Below, piece by piece: positions 16,984 to 26,305 of a DNA stretch of 64,000 nucleotides. The notes below the pieces were generated by a model. It made no database searches and was not told the origin of the DNA. It saw only the letters and a program-made list of their open reading frames with translations. How positions within the stretch are numbered: the first letter of the stretch is position 1; every line of letters starts with the position of its first letter. This DNA is from Maribellus comscasis. Lineage in GTDB: Bacteria; Bacteroidota; Bacteroidia; Bacteroidales; Prolixibacteraceae. The DNA lies in the NCBI RefSeq assembly GCF_009762775.1, contig NZ_CP046401.1, positions 744,001 through 808,000 on the forward strand. The letters run 5' to 3'. The position numbers and the translations under genes were made by a program.

Positions 16984-18306
16984 ATGAAAAAAACGCTCCT
17001 TACGATTGCAGGTATTTTCTTTTCTATAGCTCTATTTTCCCAACACGTTGACAAAGAGAAATTGGATTTGTTGTTTGAAAACCTGGATTCGTACAATAAG
17101 TTTATGGGGAGTATTGCGGTTTCTCAAAACGGAAGTGTTATCTATCAGAAATCAATTGGGAACGCAGATATTGAGCGCGGAATTAAACCTGACAATCATA
17201 CCAAGTATCGAATTGGTTCTATTTCGAAAACTTTTACCTCGGTACTTATTTTAAAAGCTGTTGAAGAGAACAAATTGGGTCTGGACGAAACACTTGATAC
17301 CTTTTTCCCCTCCATAAAAAACTCCGATAAAATTACGATACAACATCTTCTGTATCACCGAAGCGGAATATACAGTTTCACCGACGACCCGGAATATAAA
17401 AACTGGAGAACTGAACCAAAATCGGAAAAAGAAATCATAGGTACTATTTCAAAAGGGAAAAGCTTATTCCTGCCCGGAAGTACATACAAATACAGCAATC
17501 CAAATTATATTTTGCTTTCTTACATTCTTGAAAAGGTATATAAAATGCCTTTTGCCAAAATTCTGGAAGAAAAAATTATAAAACCTCTTGCACTAAACAA
17601 CACCGGCTTTGGTGGCAAAATAAAAACAGAAGCCAATGAGGCTTACTCTTATTTGTACTCAGAATCGTGGAAAAAAGACAAAGAAACAGACATGTCAATT
17701 CCAATGGGAGCCGGAGGAATCATTTCAACGCCGGAAGATTTAATCCGATTTATCGAAGCGCTGTTTGAAGGAAAACTGATTTCAAAAGAAAACCTGGGAA
17801 AGATGACCACGATAAAAGATGGTTACGGGATGGGAATTTATGTATTGCCATTTTATGATAAAAAAGGTTTTGGACATTCAGGTGCAATAGACGGTTTTAC
17901 GTCGACATTGGTTTATTTTCCTGACGAAAATATTTCATTTGCGCTCACATCAAACGGAACAAATTACAGCAACAACGAAATTACCATCAAAGTATTGAGC
18001 AGTGTATTTGGAAAACCTTTTGATATCCCGAATTTCAAAACTTATGAAGTATCATCCGCTGATTTGGACAAATACCTTGGAGTATATTCAAGTATGGAAA
18101 TTCCATTAAAGGTTACAATAACAAAAGATGGCACCAAATTAATTGCTCAGGCTACCGGACAGAAGGATCTTAGACTCGACGCTTTTGACAAAGATAAATT
18201 CAGCTTTGATAAAGTTGGGCTAATAATGGAATTTCAGCCGGAAAAAGAAACCATGTTGTTAAAGCAGAATGGCGGAGAATTTCATTTTACAAAAGAAAAA
18301 GATTAA
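16984..18306 (+). CDS. Exported serine hydrolase, class C beta-lactamase fold
   Basis: 440 residues with a signal peptide (about 1-19). The penicilloyl-serine motifs are complete: Ser79-x-x-Lys82 in GSISKTF, Tyr170-Ser171-Asn172 in YKYSNPNY, and His298-Ser299-Gly300 in FGHSGAIDG in place of the KTG box. HSG-type members are mostly esterases, D-aminopeptidases or peptidoglycan-related hydrolases rather than true beta-lactamases. A C-terminal extension of about 85 residues (from about 355) forms a small beta-domain of the kind seen after this fold. It precedes the GH20-like gene by 36 bases, so the two are probably co-transcribed and may both act on peptidoglycan-derived material (inference). 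Confidence 0.88.
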   Translation: MKKTLLTIAGIFFSIALFSQHVDKEKLDLLFENLDSYNKFMGSIAVSQNGSVIYQKSIGNADIERGIKPDNHTKYRIGSISKTFTSVLILKAVEENKLGLDETLDTFFPSIKNSDKITIQHLLYHRSGIYSFTDDPEYKNWRTEPKSEKEIIGTISKGKSLFLPGSTYKYSNPNYILLSYILEKVYKMPFAKILEEKIIKPLALNNTGFGGKIKTEANEAYSYLYSESWKKDKETDMSIPMGAGGIISTPEDLIRFIEALFEGKLISKENLGKMTTIKDGYGMGIYVLPFYDKKGFGHSGAIDGFTSTLVYFPDENISFALTSNGTNYSNNEITIKVLSSVFGKPFDIPNFKTYEVSSADLDKYLGVYSSMEIPLKVTITKDGTKLIAQATGQKDLRLDAFDKDKFSFDKVGLIMEFQPEKETMLLKQNGGEFHFTKEKD

Positions 18307-18342
18307 ACCAACTCAAATAAAAATGCCCTTACAAAAAAGTCT

Positions 18343-19413
18343 ATGAAACATATTGTTCTTATTTTAAATCTGATTCTATTCGCCTTTTTCCTAAAAGCTG
18401 AATCTCCCTACCCGGTTCGCGGACTTTGTATCAGCGCTCCGTCGGTAGAAGAAGTGGATACATTTGTTAATTTTATCAATAACGAACTTGCTCCTGCCGG
18501 ACTTAACCTTCTTATTTTACGCATCGAATACAATTATGAATATGAATTGCATCCCGAATTGCGCAGCGATAATCCGCTAACAAAAGCAGATGTAAAGAGA
18601 CTCGTGAATGTTTGCAGAAAAAACAACATTCGCTTGTTGCCTCAGGTAAATTTACTTGGACATCAATCGTGGCATGGAAAAGCCGGAAAGCTGCTGGAGG
18701 TTTATCCCGAATTTGATGAGACACCGGATGTAAAACTTCCTGAACATTACGAGTGGCCGAATGCCGACGGATTGTATTGCAAAAGCTATTGTCCGCTGCA
18801 CCCCGAAGTTCACGATGTGGTTTTTGATATTGTAGATGAAATTACCGACGCATTTGAAAGTGACGCCTTTCACGCAGGAATGGATGAAGTATTTTACATT
18901 GGGCACGAACAATGTCCGCGTTGTTACGGAAAAGATCCGGCTGAGCTTTTCGCCGGAGAAGTGAGTAAAATAAGAAATCATTTAAAAGAAACGGGGAAAG
19001 AACTTTGGATTTGGGGCGACCGGCTGATTGATGGAAAAACAACCGGAATTGGTATTTGGGAAGCTAGTTTTAACAATACCCACCGCGCTATCGACATGAT
19101 TCCGAAAGATGTGGTAATTTGCGACTGGCATTATGAACGCCCTGACCCCACTGCGGTCCTATTCGCGTCAAAAGGATTGCACGTTCTCACTTGTCCCTGG
19201 CAAAATGCAGAAAACGCTGTTAAACAAGAAGAAATGACCCGCAATTTTATAAAAACAGCTACAAAAGAGATGAAACCAAGATATCTGGGCATGCTTCAAA
19301 CTGTTTGGGGCTCTACGAAAGGATTTATGGAAAGTTATAAAGGCACTGCCACTCCGGAAAGAGCTGATAAATCGGCTGAATGTTTCCGGGAACTTACCAG
19401 GGTTTGGAAATAA
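18343..19413 (+). CDS. Exported GH20-like glycoside hydrolase (beta-N-acetylhexosaminidase fold)
   Basis: 356 residues with a signal peptide (about 1-19). The body is a single TIM barrel: LLPQVNLLGHQSW on an early strand and the catalytic Asp-Glu pair in HAGMDEVFYIG near residue 182, as in the GH20 active site (H-x-G-x-D-E). WIWGDR follows. It lacks the N-terminal domain of classical hexosaminidases and is shorter than usual (GH20 enzymes are often 500-800 residues). Substrate likely an N-acetylhexosaminide, but activity is unproven. Its stop is 3 bases from the stop of the convergent M1 peptidase gene. Confidence 0.8.
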   Translation: MKHIVLILNLILFAFFLKAESPYPVRGLCISAPSVEEVDTFVNFINNELAPAGLNLLILRIEYNYEYELHPELRSDNPLTKADVKRLVNVCRKNNIRLLPQVNLLGHQSWHGKAGKLLEVYPEFDETPDVKLPEHYEWPNADGLYCKSYCPLHPEVHDVVFDIVDEITDAFESDAFHAGMDEVFYIGHEQCPRCYGKDPAELFAGEVSKIRNHLKETGKELWIWGDRLIDGKTTGIGIWEASFNNTHRAIDMIPKDVVICDWHYERPDPTAVLFASKGLHVLTCPWQNAENAVKQEEMTRNFIKTATKEMKPRYLGMLQTVWGSTKGFMESYKGTATPERADKSAECFRELTRVWK

Positions 19414-19416
19414 TTT

Positions 19417-21744
19417 TTATTCCTTTGATTTTTTCTGTGCGTCTCGCATCGGATTTGAGCCTCCTCCGTAACGTCGATCAAAATTTGATTTGTAAAGCTG
19501 AAAACGCGTTGGATGTACTTTGGGTGGCCAATTATTATTATCCAAATCTACATCGGCAGTTTCAAGAAATGGATCAAGAGTGATATTACTTACTTCTTTT
19601 TGGAAGAAAAATACCTTTGAAACCTCAACATTATTCCGACGCCAGATTTCGGCCGGGATTCTTTTTATTTCTTTGGTTCCGTCATCAAAAGTAAATTCAA
19701 GAATTATTGGCATTACCAAACCACCGATATTTTTAAAATCAAGCTGGTAATAATTATAATTCCCTTCCATAATTTTATTTTCTTCCTCCGAATAGTCAGC
19801 TTTTTTCTTTTTATATTCTTCAATGTCCTTTTTGGTCACTTCGTATTCATCGTAGGTAGTATAAAAATCATGAGTGGCGGGATCAATGACCGTTACCGTT
19901 TGGTCTATGGTTTCCTTGTTTCTGATATCAGTAATCGACACCAATTTTTCATCTTCCTTTTTCTCCAACGGCTTTTCAAGCTCGGGATTATCAGTTTTTG
20001 GCTGAAGCCAGGTCACTTTATCCAGTGATATATCAACATTATCGGTGGTATAAAACCAGCCACGCCAGAACCAATCCAAATCAACACCCGAGGCATCCTC
20101 CATGGTTCTGAAAAAATCTTCCGGCGAGGGGTGTTTAAACATCCAACGCTGTGAATATTGTTTAAAAGCAAAATCAAATAATTCGCGCCCCATAATGGTT
20201 TCACGTAAAATATTTAATGCAGTTGTTGGTTTGCTGTATGCGTTGCTTCCCAAATTCCATACTGATTCAGAGTTGGTCATGATTGGCGAAATATATTTTT
20301 TGTCGCCTTTCATATAATCCACAATTTTGTAGGGTTGCCCGGCTCTCGACGGAAATCCGTATTCCCATTCCTGCTCTGTAAGAAATTCAAGAAACGTATT
20401 TAATCCTTCATCCATCCATGTCCACTGTCTTTCATCCGAGTTTACAATCATCGGGAAAAAGTTATGTCCGACTTCATGAACAATTACGCCAATCATTCCG
20501 TATTTTGTTCGCTCGCTGTAGGTACCATCCGATTCAGGACGGCCACCGTTAAAACAAATCATGGGGTACTCCATTCCAATTCTGTCGGTATGAACCGAAA
20601 TTGCTACAGGATACGGATAATCGAAAGTAAACTCTGAATAGGTTTTAACGGTATGTGCGACCACCCTTGTTGAGTATTGCTCCCAAAGCGGGTTCCCTTC
20701 TTTGGGATAATATGACATGGCCATAACGGTTCGATCGCCAAATTTTACACCCATCGCATCCCAGATAAACTTCCGCGAACTGGCAAATGCAAAATCTCTG
20801 ACATTCTTAGCTTTAAATATCCAGGTTTTCTCTTTTTCCGATTTGTTTTTCTCCGCTTTTCGGGCATCATCTTCCGAAACAATCATCACCGGTTCTTTTG
20901 CGGATTTGGCTTTTTCAAACCTTCGGATTTGGGCTTCTGTTAAAACTTCGTTGCTATTTTGCAGCTCTCCGGTTGCACCAACAACATGATCATCAGGAAC
21001 AGTAAGGCTCACCTCAAAATCGCCAAAAGGAAGGGTAAATTCGCCTGCTCCTAAAAATTGTTTGTGCTGCCAGCCTTCAACATCGTTGTATACAGCCATA
21101 CGAGGATAAAACTGAGCGATTGTATATAAATAATTATCTTCATCTTCAAAGTATTCATAGCCCGAACGACCGCCATCCTGTAAACGATTGTTGATATTAT
21201 ACCACCATTTTACAGAAAATGAAATGGATTCTCCGGGCTGCAAAACTTCAGGCAAATCAATTCGCATCATTGTTTTAACAATGGTATGGTGCAAAAGATT
21301 TCCCGCAGCATTTTTTACTTCTTCAATTTTAAAGCCACCATCAAAATCACTCTCCATACGTTCCAATTGTCGCACAGAAATTCGCTCTCCCATCTGAGAT
21401 GTTCTTATTTTAGGAGAATCCGAATCCTTCGCACGCATATTTTGGTCCAGTTGCATCCAAATATAACCTAATGCATCAGGTGACTGGTTATGATAAGTAA
21501 CGGTTTCCTCACCATAAATCCGTTGGTTCTTGTCATCCAGTTTTATGTCCATCACATAATCTGCCTTCTGCTGCCAATATTCATGTCCCGGGGCGCCGGA
21601 AGCAGTCCGGTAAACATTTGGAGTTGCAAACTCTTGTTTTAACTGTCTGAATTTGTTCTTATTGATATTTTCCTGCGCTGTTCCGTTGAGCGTAAAAAAT
21701 AAAAAAACAACAACAAACATTTTCAAAAAGGCAGAATATTTCAT
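19417..21744 (-). CDS. Exported M1 family zinc metallopeptidase
   Basis: 775 residues with a signal peptide (about 1-23). The gluzincin motif is intact: His423-Glu424-x-x-His427 (VHEVGHN) and Glu446 in WMDEGLNTF. Upstream, GMEYPMICFNG replaces the usual GAMEN exopeptidase motif, a variant common in Bacteroidota M1 peptidases. The last 180 residues are charged and end in a DAQKKSKE tail. Probably a periplasmic aminopeptidase. A HupE-type membrane protein lies 73 bases upstream on the same strand and a DUF6702 gene diverges from it, a cluster I recall from other Bacteroidota. Confidence 0.92.
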   Translation of the reverse strand: MKYSAFLKMFVVVFLFFTLNGTAQENINKNKFRQLKQEFATPNVYRTASGAPGHEYWQQKADYVMDIKLDDKNQRIYGEETVTYHNQSPDALGYIWMQLDQNMRAKDSDSPKIRTSQMGERISVRQLERMESDFDGGFKIEEVKNAAGNLLHHTIVKTMMRIDLPEVLQPGESISFSVKWWYNINNRLQDGGRSGYEYFEDEDNYLYTIAQFYPRMAVYNDVEGWQHKQFLGAGEFTLPFGDFEVSLTVPDDHVVGATGELQNSNEVLTEAQIRRFEKAKSAKEPVMIVSEDDARKAEKNKSEKEKTWIFKAKNVRDFAFASSRKFIWDAMGVKFGDRTVMAMSYYPKEGNPLWEQYSTRVVAHTVKTYSEFTFDYPYPVAISVHTDRIGMEYPMICFNGGRPESDGTYSERTKYGMIGVIVHEVGHNFFPMIVNSDERQWTWMDEGLNTFLEFLTEQEWEYGFPSRAGQPYKIVDYMKGDKKYISPIMTNSESVWNLGSNAYSKPTTALNILRETIMGRELFDFAFKQYSQRWMFKHPSPEDFFRTMEDASGVDLDWFWRGWFYTTDNVDISLDKVTWLQPKTDNPELEKPLEKKEDEKLVSITDIRNKETIDQTVTVIDPATHDFYTTYDEYEVTKKDIEEYKKKKADYSEEENKIMEGNYNYYQLDFKNIGGLVMPIILEFTFDDGTKEIKRIPAEIWRRNNVEVSKVFFFQKEVSNITLDPFLETADVDLDNNNWPPKVHPTRFQLYKSNFDRRYGGGSNPMRDAQKKSKE

Positions 21745-21817
21745 TTGAAAAAATCTTTTTGTAAGAAATCTGATTAATAAGACAGCAATTTTAGCAATAA
21801 TTACAAAACATTGTTCT

Positions 21818-22393
21818 TTAACCCCAGAATTTATTCTGAATAATTAAAGTTAACGCAATACCAGCTGCTGCACCTGAGATAAAAATACGCCAAATGTGAT
21901 GTTTTACCTGAAATAATTTCAAAGCTAAACCAAGTATTAAAAAATAAACTGAGAGGATCACAACCTGTCCTATTTCAAGCCCCACGTTAAAGGCAAACAG
22001 TGGCTGAACAATAGAAGTTTCGGCACCAAGCAATTCTTTTAGGTAATTTGAGAAACCAAGCCCATGAACCAAACCAAAAATCAGGGCAATAATATAAATC
22101 AGCTTTTGTCTTCCTTCCTTTGCAGGAAATAAATTTGACACGGCAGTAATAAAAATGGTAACCGGAATAAGAAACTCAATGACCGGCGCCGGAATCAAAA
22201 CGTAATTTAGAGTGGAAAGAGCGAGTGTTACAGAGTGACCGATGGTGAATGCAGTAACCAGTATAAGAACTTTTTTTATTTCAGAAAAAGAATAGGCAGC
22301 ACACAAGGTTAAAACAAAAACGATATGATCGTAACCATGAATATTTATGATGTGCTGAAAACCCAGTGTCAGATAGAGCTGGAATGAATTCAT
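21818..22393 (-). CDS. HupE/UreJ family membrane protein
   Basis: 191 residues with about six transmembrane helices. The signature of the HupE/UreJ_2 family is visible: HIINIHGYDHIVFVLTL near the N-terminus, FTIGHSVTLALS (about 48-60), FGLVHGLGFSN (about 107-117) and a late NVGLEIGQ (about 135-142). The histidines in membrane helices suggest metal (nickel or cobalt) handling, as proposed for HupE; in Bacteroidota the function is unknown. It lies upstream of the M1 peptidase gene on the same strand. Its first codons overlap the longest possible frame of the divergent DUF6702 gene, but not that gene's likely true start. Confidence 0.85.
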   Translation of the reverse strand: MNSFQLYLTLGFQHIINIHGYDHIVFVLTLCAAYSFSEIKKVLILVTAFTIGHSVTLALSTLNYVLIPAPVIEFLIPVTIFITAVSNLFPAKEGRQKLIYIIALIFGLVHGLGFSNYLKELLGAETSIVQPLFAFNVGLEIGQVVILSVYFLILGLALKLFQVKHHIWRIFISGAAAGIALTLIIQNKFWG

Positions 22394-22437
22394 TATTTAA
22401 TACCTTTGTTCGAAAATTCAACTCAAAAAAAGAAACG

Positions 22438-22947
22438 GTGAAAATAGTCAAAAAAATAATCTTTCTTTCTTTACTTACTTTTTTTGCGGAAACAGGAACA
22501 GGCGCTGCACACCCTTTTTATGTGAGCATTTGCCAAATAAATTACAACACTCAAAACCGTGCATTGGAAATTTCTGTTAAAATTTTTGCCGACGATTTAA
22601 TGGCTGCCCTTGAACAAAGAAATGTGAAAGACCTGCATTTGGGTGAACCTCAGGAAAATAGTGAAACAGATAAATACATTTTTAGTTATTTAAAAGACAA
22701 ATTACAAATTGCAACGGAAGAAAAAACGCTTGATTATTTTTTCCTTGGAAAAGAAATGGAAGACGATGCAGTTTGGTGTTATTTGGAAACTGATGAAGTA
22801 AATACTTTCAATAAAATCGAAGTAACAAACACCATTTTAACCGAGTTGTTCGATACACAAAACAACATTGTCCAAGTAACTTCGAAAGGAAAAACCAAAA
22901 ACCTGCTCCTTAAAAAGGGGAATACAAGCGGAAGTCTGAATTTTTAA
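22438..22947 (+). CDS. DUF6702 family exported protein
   Basis: About 169 residues from a GTG at 22438. This start is chosen because it begins directly with a signal peptide (MKIVKKIIFLSLLTFF) and avoids overlap with the divergent HupE gene; starts at 22384 (ATG) or 22366 (GTG) would run into it. The mature part opens with AAHPFYVSICQINYN, the mark of the DUF6702 family, and has a beta-rich pattern. Function unknown. Together with the HupE-type protein and the M1 peptidase it forms a recurrent Bacteroidota neighbourhood, which hints at one envelope or metal-related process. Confidence 0.75.
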   Translation: MKIVKKIIFLSLLTFFAETGTGAAHPFYVSICQINYNTQNRALEISVKIFADDLMAALEQRNVKDLHLGEPQENSETDKYIFSYLKDKLQIATEEKTLDYFFLGKEMEDDAVWCYLETDEVNTFNKIEVTNTILTELFDTQNNIVQVTSKGKTKNLLLKKGNTSGSLNF

Positions 22948-23180
22948 ATATCTTCTTTTTTAGATAATTATCCCAAAGCGCAACTCTATTTCTCAAAGGT
23001 TGGCAGTTAAACGACGAAAATACTTAAGATCTTCAGGTTTACTTTTTATAACTGCCCCAAAGGAAGAAATTATATAATTTTTCAAAAAGTTGCTGCATAA
23101 TTTACTTTTTTTAAAAACTATCAAATTCACAAAACAATTTTTAAATTTGTCACTAAACAGAATAAATTAAACCTAAAAAA

Positions 23181-23996
23181 ATGCAAAAAGAAAAATACAC
23201 CCGATTTGCGCAATTCGTTTTAGTGGTAATATTTCTATTATCAGCAACAACCGGGATAGCTTCAAAAAAATCGGGGGCCGGCGATCTTCCATCGCTAAAA
23301 GGGAAAAAAGTTTTAATGGTTTGGGGTGGATGGAACGGGCACTTTCCAAAGGAATTAACAGAAAAAGTACTGGCCTTTTTTAAAGAAGAAGGGGCCATTG
23401 TAACCGTTTCCGATTCATTAGGTGTATACACCAACAAAGAACTTATGGGAGATATGGATCTTATTTTCCAGTCGTGGACAATGGGGCAAATAACCAGTGA
23501 ACAGGAAAAAGGACTTCTGGCTGCAATAAAAAACGGGGCCGGCCTGGCGGGCACGCATGGTGGTTTGGGCGATTCTTTCCGCAACAACACTGAATACCAG
23601 TTTATGGTTGGCGGGCAGTGGGTGGCGCATCCGGGTGGTGTTATCGATTATTCGGTTCAGGTTACGGATAAAAAAGACCCCTTAACAAAAGGACTGAGCG
23701 ATTTCGATATTAAGTCAGAACAATATTACATGCATGTTGATCCCAATGTAAAAGTGCTTGCTACCACAACAATATCAGGCGAACATGCTGAATGGGCGAC
23801 AGGAGCAGTTATTCCGGTTGTTTGGAAAAAATATTTTGGCAAAGGCCGTGTGTTTTATATTTCAGTGGGGCACACTCCTGCCGATTTTGATATTCCCGAA
23901 GCATGGGAAATTTTAAAACGAGGCATAAAATGGGCCAGCGGAAGTAAATATTTACCAAAGGAAGAATGGGTAAGTCCCGTTTATCCAGGACAATAA
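23181..23996 (+). CDS. Exported ThuA family protein
   Basis: 271 residues with an N-terminal signal sequence (about 1-27). The ThuA domain (class I glutamine amidotransferase-like fold) covers about residues 42-250: KVLMVWGGWNGHFP, then GAGLAGTHGGLGDSF, AHPGGVIDYSVQV and a late VFYISVGHTPADFD. ThuA was named from trehalose use, but its biochemical role is unclear; in Bacteroidota it occurs with Gfo/Idh, NIPSNAP and aldo-keto genes in sugar catabolism clusters, as here. A TAAATTTG box at 23142-23149 may be its -7 element. A terminator follows. Confidence 0.88.
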   Translation: MQKEKYTRFAQFVLVVIFLLSATTGIASKKSGAGDLPSLKGKKVLMVWGGWNGHFPKELTEKVLAFFKEEGAIVTVSDSLGVYTNKELMGDMDLIFQSWTMGQITSEQEKGLLAAIKNGAGLAGTHGGLGDSFRNNTEYQFMVGGQWVAHPGGVIDYSVQVTDKKDPLTKGLSDFDIKSEQYYMHVDPNVKVLATTTISGEHAEWATGAVIPVVWKKYFGKGRVFYISVGHTPADFDIPEAWEILKRGIKWASGSKYLPKEEWVSPVYPGQ

Positions 23997-24016
23997 AGCT
24001 AAATTTAAAATATACT

Positions 24017-24046
24017 AAAGCATCGCTGAGCGCGGTGCTTTTTTTG
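24017..24046 (+). terminator. Terminator of the ThuA gene
   Basis: A 10-base-pair stem (AAAGCATCGC / GCGGTGCTTT, one G-T pair) with loop TGAGC and a run of eight T. Confidence 0.8.
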
Positions 24047-24155
24047 TTTTCTGTAGATTAAGTCTTTGCCCCGAAAACAAAACACCTAAACAATTCATTT
24101 CTATTCGCGTTGAGTTTTTATTAATTCGCAGTTCATCTTAAAAGATACCGGATAA

Positions 24156-25340
24156 ATGAGCAAGATTCGAAATAAAAAACCGGGCATGGAATATCGCCGT
24201 TTTGGAAAAACAGAAAAATACCTGAGTGCAGTTACACTCGGAGGTATGCGTTACAAACACGGAGGTAGAGAGCCGAGAAATGAAATTCCTGCAGATACTC
24301 TAAAACAAGCAACTGAAGTAGTTGAATTGGCCATGAGTCACGGAATCAACCATATTGAATCGGCATGGGGCTACGGGAAAAGCGAAAACATTTACGGGAA
24401 AGTTTTAAATGAAGAATTAAAAATTCCACGGCATACCTATAACCTGATGACCAAAGGAAATCCAAAAACTGCAGCCGATATGAGAAGAATGGTCGACGCA
24501 CAGCTCATTGCCCTGCAAACCGACTACCTTGATTTTTATGGCTGGCATGGCATTAACAACGAAGAGTTACTGCAAAAATCGTGTGCTACAAAAGGTCCGG
24601 TTGAGGAGTTGCATAAAATGAAAGAAGAAGGAATTATCCGCCATGTTGGATTTAGTACACATGCACCGCTTCATGTGATTACCGGAGCCATTGAAACCGG
24701 CTTGTTTGAATTTGTAAATCTGCATTATTACTATTTTGATCAACACAACCTGGAAGCGGTTGAAAAAGCGGCTGCAAATGATATGGGAATTTTTATTATC
24801 TCCCCAAACGACAAGGGAGGGCAATTATTTAATGCGCCTCAAAAAGTAAAAAATGCAACGCTGCCTTTAACGCCAATCCAATGGAACGCAAAATTTTGTC
24901 TTCAAAATAAGGCGATTCATACACTTTCGTTTGGAATGACAGAGGCATCACACTTTGAAGAAATGAAAGGAATCTTTACATCACCGGAAATGTGGGGAGA
25001 AACAGAACAACATATAAAACAAAGGCTCGACAGTTTCCTGGCAGACGATCCCTTTTCAAAATTTGAGGGATTTGACCTTATGAATGACCCTTCCGGAATA
25101 AACATTCCCGCTGTTTTACGCTTGCGCAAACTCTGGAAATGCTACGACATGAAAGAATACGGGAAATACCGTTACAAAATATTTGAAAACAAAGGACATT
25201 GGTTTCCCGGCGTAAAAGCTTCAAAAAGTAATGTTGAGAAAGTAGATTGCTCAAAAGTTCCCGGTGAAATTCCACTAAAAAAAATGCTTTTGGAAACCCA
25301 CGAGGAACTGTATTCTCCTGAATTTAAGCTTGCAAAATAA
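24156..25340 (+). CDS. Aldo/keto reductase family protein
   Basis: 394 residues with no signal peptide. An aldo-keto TIM barrel covers about residues 10-290: AVTLGGMRYKHGG, then NHIESAWGYGKSE containing the catalytic Tyr, TKGNPKTAADM with the Lys, and DFYGWHGIN with the His. The tetrad Asp appears to be Glu here (IES in place of IDT). The C-terminal 100 residues lack the CxxC-rich ferredoxin-like tail of many relatives (only isolated Cys in WKCYD and VDCSK), so no Fe-S cluster is expected, although the overall shape recalls those proteins. Substrate unknown; its neighbours are ThuA and NIPSNAP. Confidence 0.85.
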   Translation: MSKIRNKKPGMEYRRFGKTEKYLSAVTLGGMRYKHGGREPRNEIPADTLKQATEVVELAMSHGINHIESAWGYGKSENIYGKVLNEELKIPRHTYNLMTKGNPKTAADMRRMVDAQLIALQTDYLDFYGWHGINNEELLQKSCATKGPVEELHKMKEEGIIRHVGFSTHAPLHVITGAIETGLFEFVNLHYYYFDQHNLEAVEKAAANDMGIFIISPNDKGGQLFNAPQKVKNATLPLTPIQWNAKFCLQNKAIHTLSFGMTEASHFEEMKGIFTSPEMWGETEQHIKQRLDSFLADDPFSKFEGFDLMNDPSGINIPAVLRLRKLWKCYDMKEYGKYRYKIFENKGHWFPGVKASKSNVEKVDCSKVPGEIPLKKMLLETHEELYSPEFKLAK

Positions 25341-25427
25341 AGAATAAAATAACATCGTTGCTCTAACATCAGTCATTTGATGTAAAATTTATATCTTGCT
25401 TCAATATTTTTAACTAAATCAACTATC

Positions 25428-26210
25428 ATGTTTAAAATGAAATCAAACAAACAATTAAAAATTATTGCCTTATTCCTGTTTGCGGTTACACTCTCTCTTT
25501 CAGGCTCAGCACGCGATTACTACCAGTTAAAAGTGTACAATCTGAAAGACAAAGACCAGGAAACACTTGTAGACAATTACCTGAAAAATGCATACCTGCC
25601 CGCGTTGCACCGGGCCGGAGTAAAACAAGTTGGTATTTTTAAACCCGTCGACGCAAGCGGTGGCATGAAAATAATTGTGTTTATTCCACTCAAAAATGTT
25701 GACCAGTTTGAAAAACTGGAGACAACTCTTTTGAAAGATAAAAAATTCCAAACCGATGGCACCGACTATATCAATGCATCATGGGAAAATCCGCCTTACG
25801 AACGAATGGAATCAATCATTCTGAGGGCTTTCTCTGATATGCCTGAGTTTGCGATTCCGGCACACAAAACTCCGGCATCGGAAAGAATTTACGAACTGCG
25901 CAGCTACGAAGGTCCAACAGAAAAATATTACCGAAAGAAAGTGGAAATGTTTAACGAAGGCGGAGAAATTACGATTTTTAAGAACGTGGGAAGTCAACCT
26001 GTATTTTTTGGAGAAGTACTTTCAGGAAGCACCATGCCCAATCTGATGTACATGACCACTTATTCAGATATGAAATCGCATGATGAACATTGGAACGCTT
26101 TCCGAACTCACCCCGACTGGAAAGAGCTTTCAGCCAAAGAAGAATATAAACATACCGTTTCAAATTCAGTTATTCAGTTGTTACATCCAACCGAATATTC
26201 TGATTTTTAA
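25428..26210 (+). CDS. Exported NIPSNAP family protein
   Basis: 260 residues with a signal peptide (about 1-28; an alternative ATG at 25437 fits equally). The mature part holds two ferredoxin-like NIPSNAP domains, the second clearest: RIYELRSYEGPTEKYYRKK (about residues 155-173), then TIFKNVGSQPVFFGE and MTTYSDMKSHDEHWNAFRTH. Bacterial NIPSNAP proteins have no settled function; in Bacteroidota they sit with Gfo/Idh and ThuA genes in carbohydrate loci. It is 87 bases after the aldo-keto reductase gene and ends in a terminator. Confidence 0.88.
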   Translation: MFKMKSNKQLKIIALFLFAVTLSLSGSARDYYQLKVYNLKDKDQETLVDNYLKNAYLPALHRAGVKQVGIFKPVDASGGMKIIVFIPLKNVDQFEKLETTLLKDKKFQTDGTDYINASWENPPYERMESIILRAFSDMPEFAIPAHKTPASERIYELRSYEGPTEKYYRKKVEMFNEGGEITIFKNVGSQPVFFGEVLSGSTMPNLMYMTTYSDMKSHDEHWNAFRTHPDWKELSAKEEYKHTVSNSVIQLLHPTEYSDF

Positions 26211-26221
26211 TCGATTTGAAA

Positions 26222-26255
26222 AAGGATGTTTTAGAATATAAAACATCTTTTTTTT
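26222..26255 (+). terminator. Terminator of the NIPSNAP gene
   Basis: A perfect 9-base-pair stem GATGTTTTA / TAAAACATC (26225-26247), loop GAATA, then eight or more T. Confidence 0.8.
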
Positions 26256-26270
26256 CAACAAAATCTGGTG

Positions 26271-26301
26271 TTTGCGGTTATTGGATTTAATTCTATTTTT
26301 G
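26271..26301 (+). promoter_or_regulatory. Promoter of the alpha/beta hydrolase gene, near-leaderless
   Basis: TTTG (26271-26274), exactly 19 bases, then TATTTTTG (26294-26301). The ATG begins at 26306, so transcription should start at or within a few bases of the start codon. Confidence 0.6.
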
Positions 26302-26305
26302 AATC

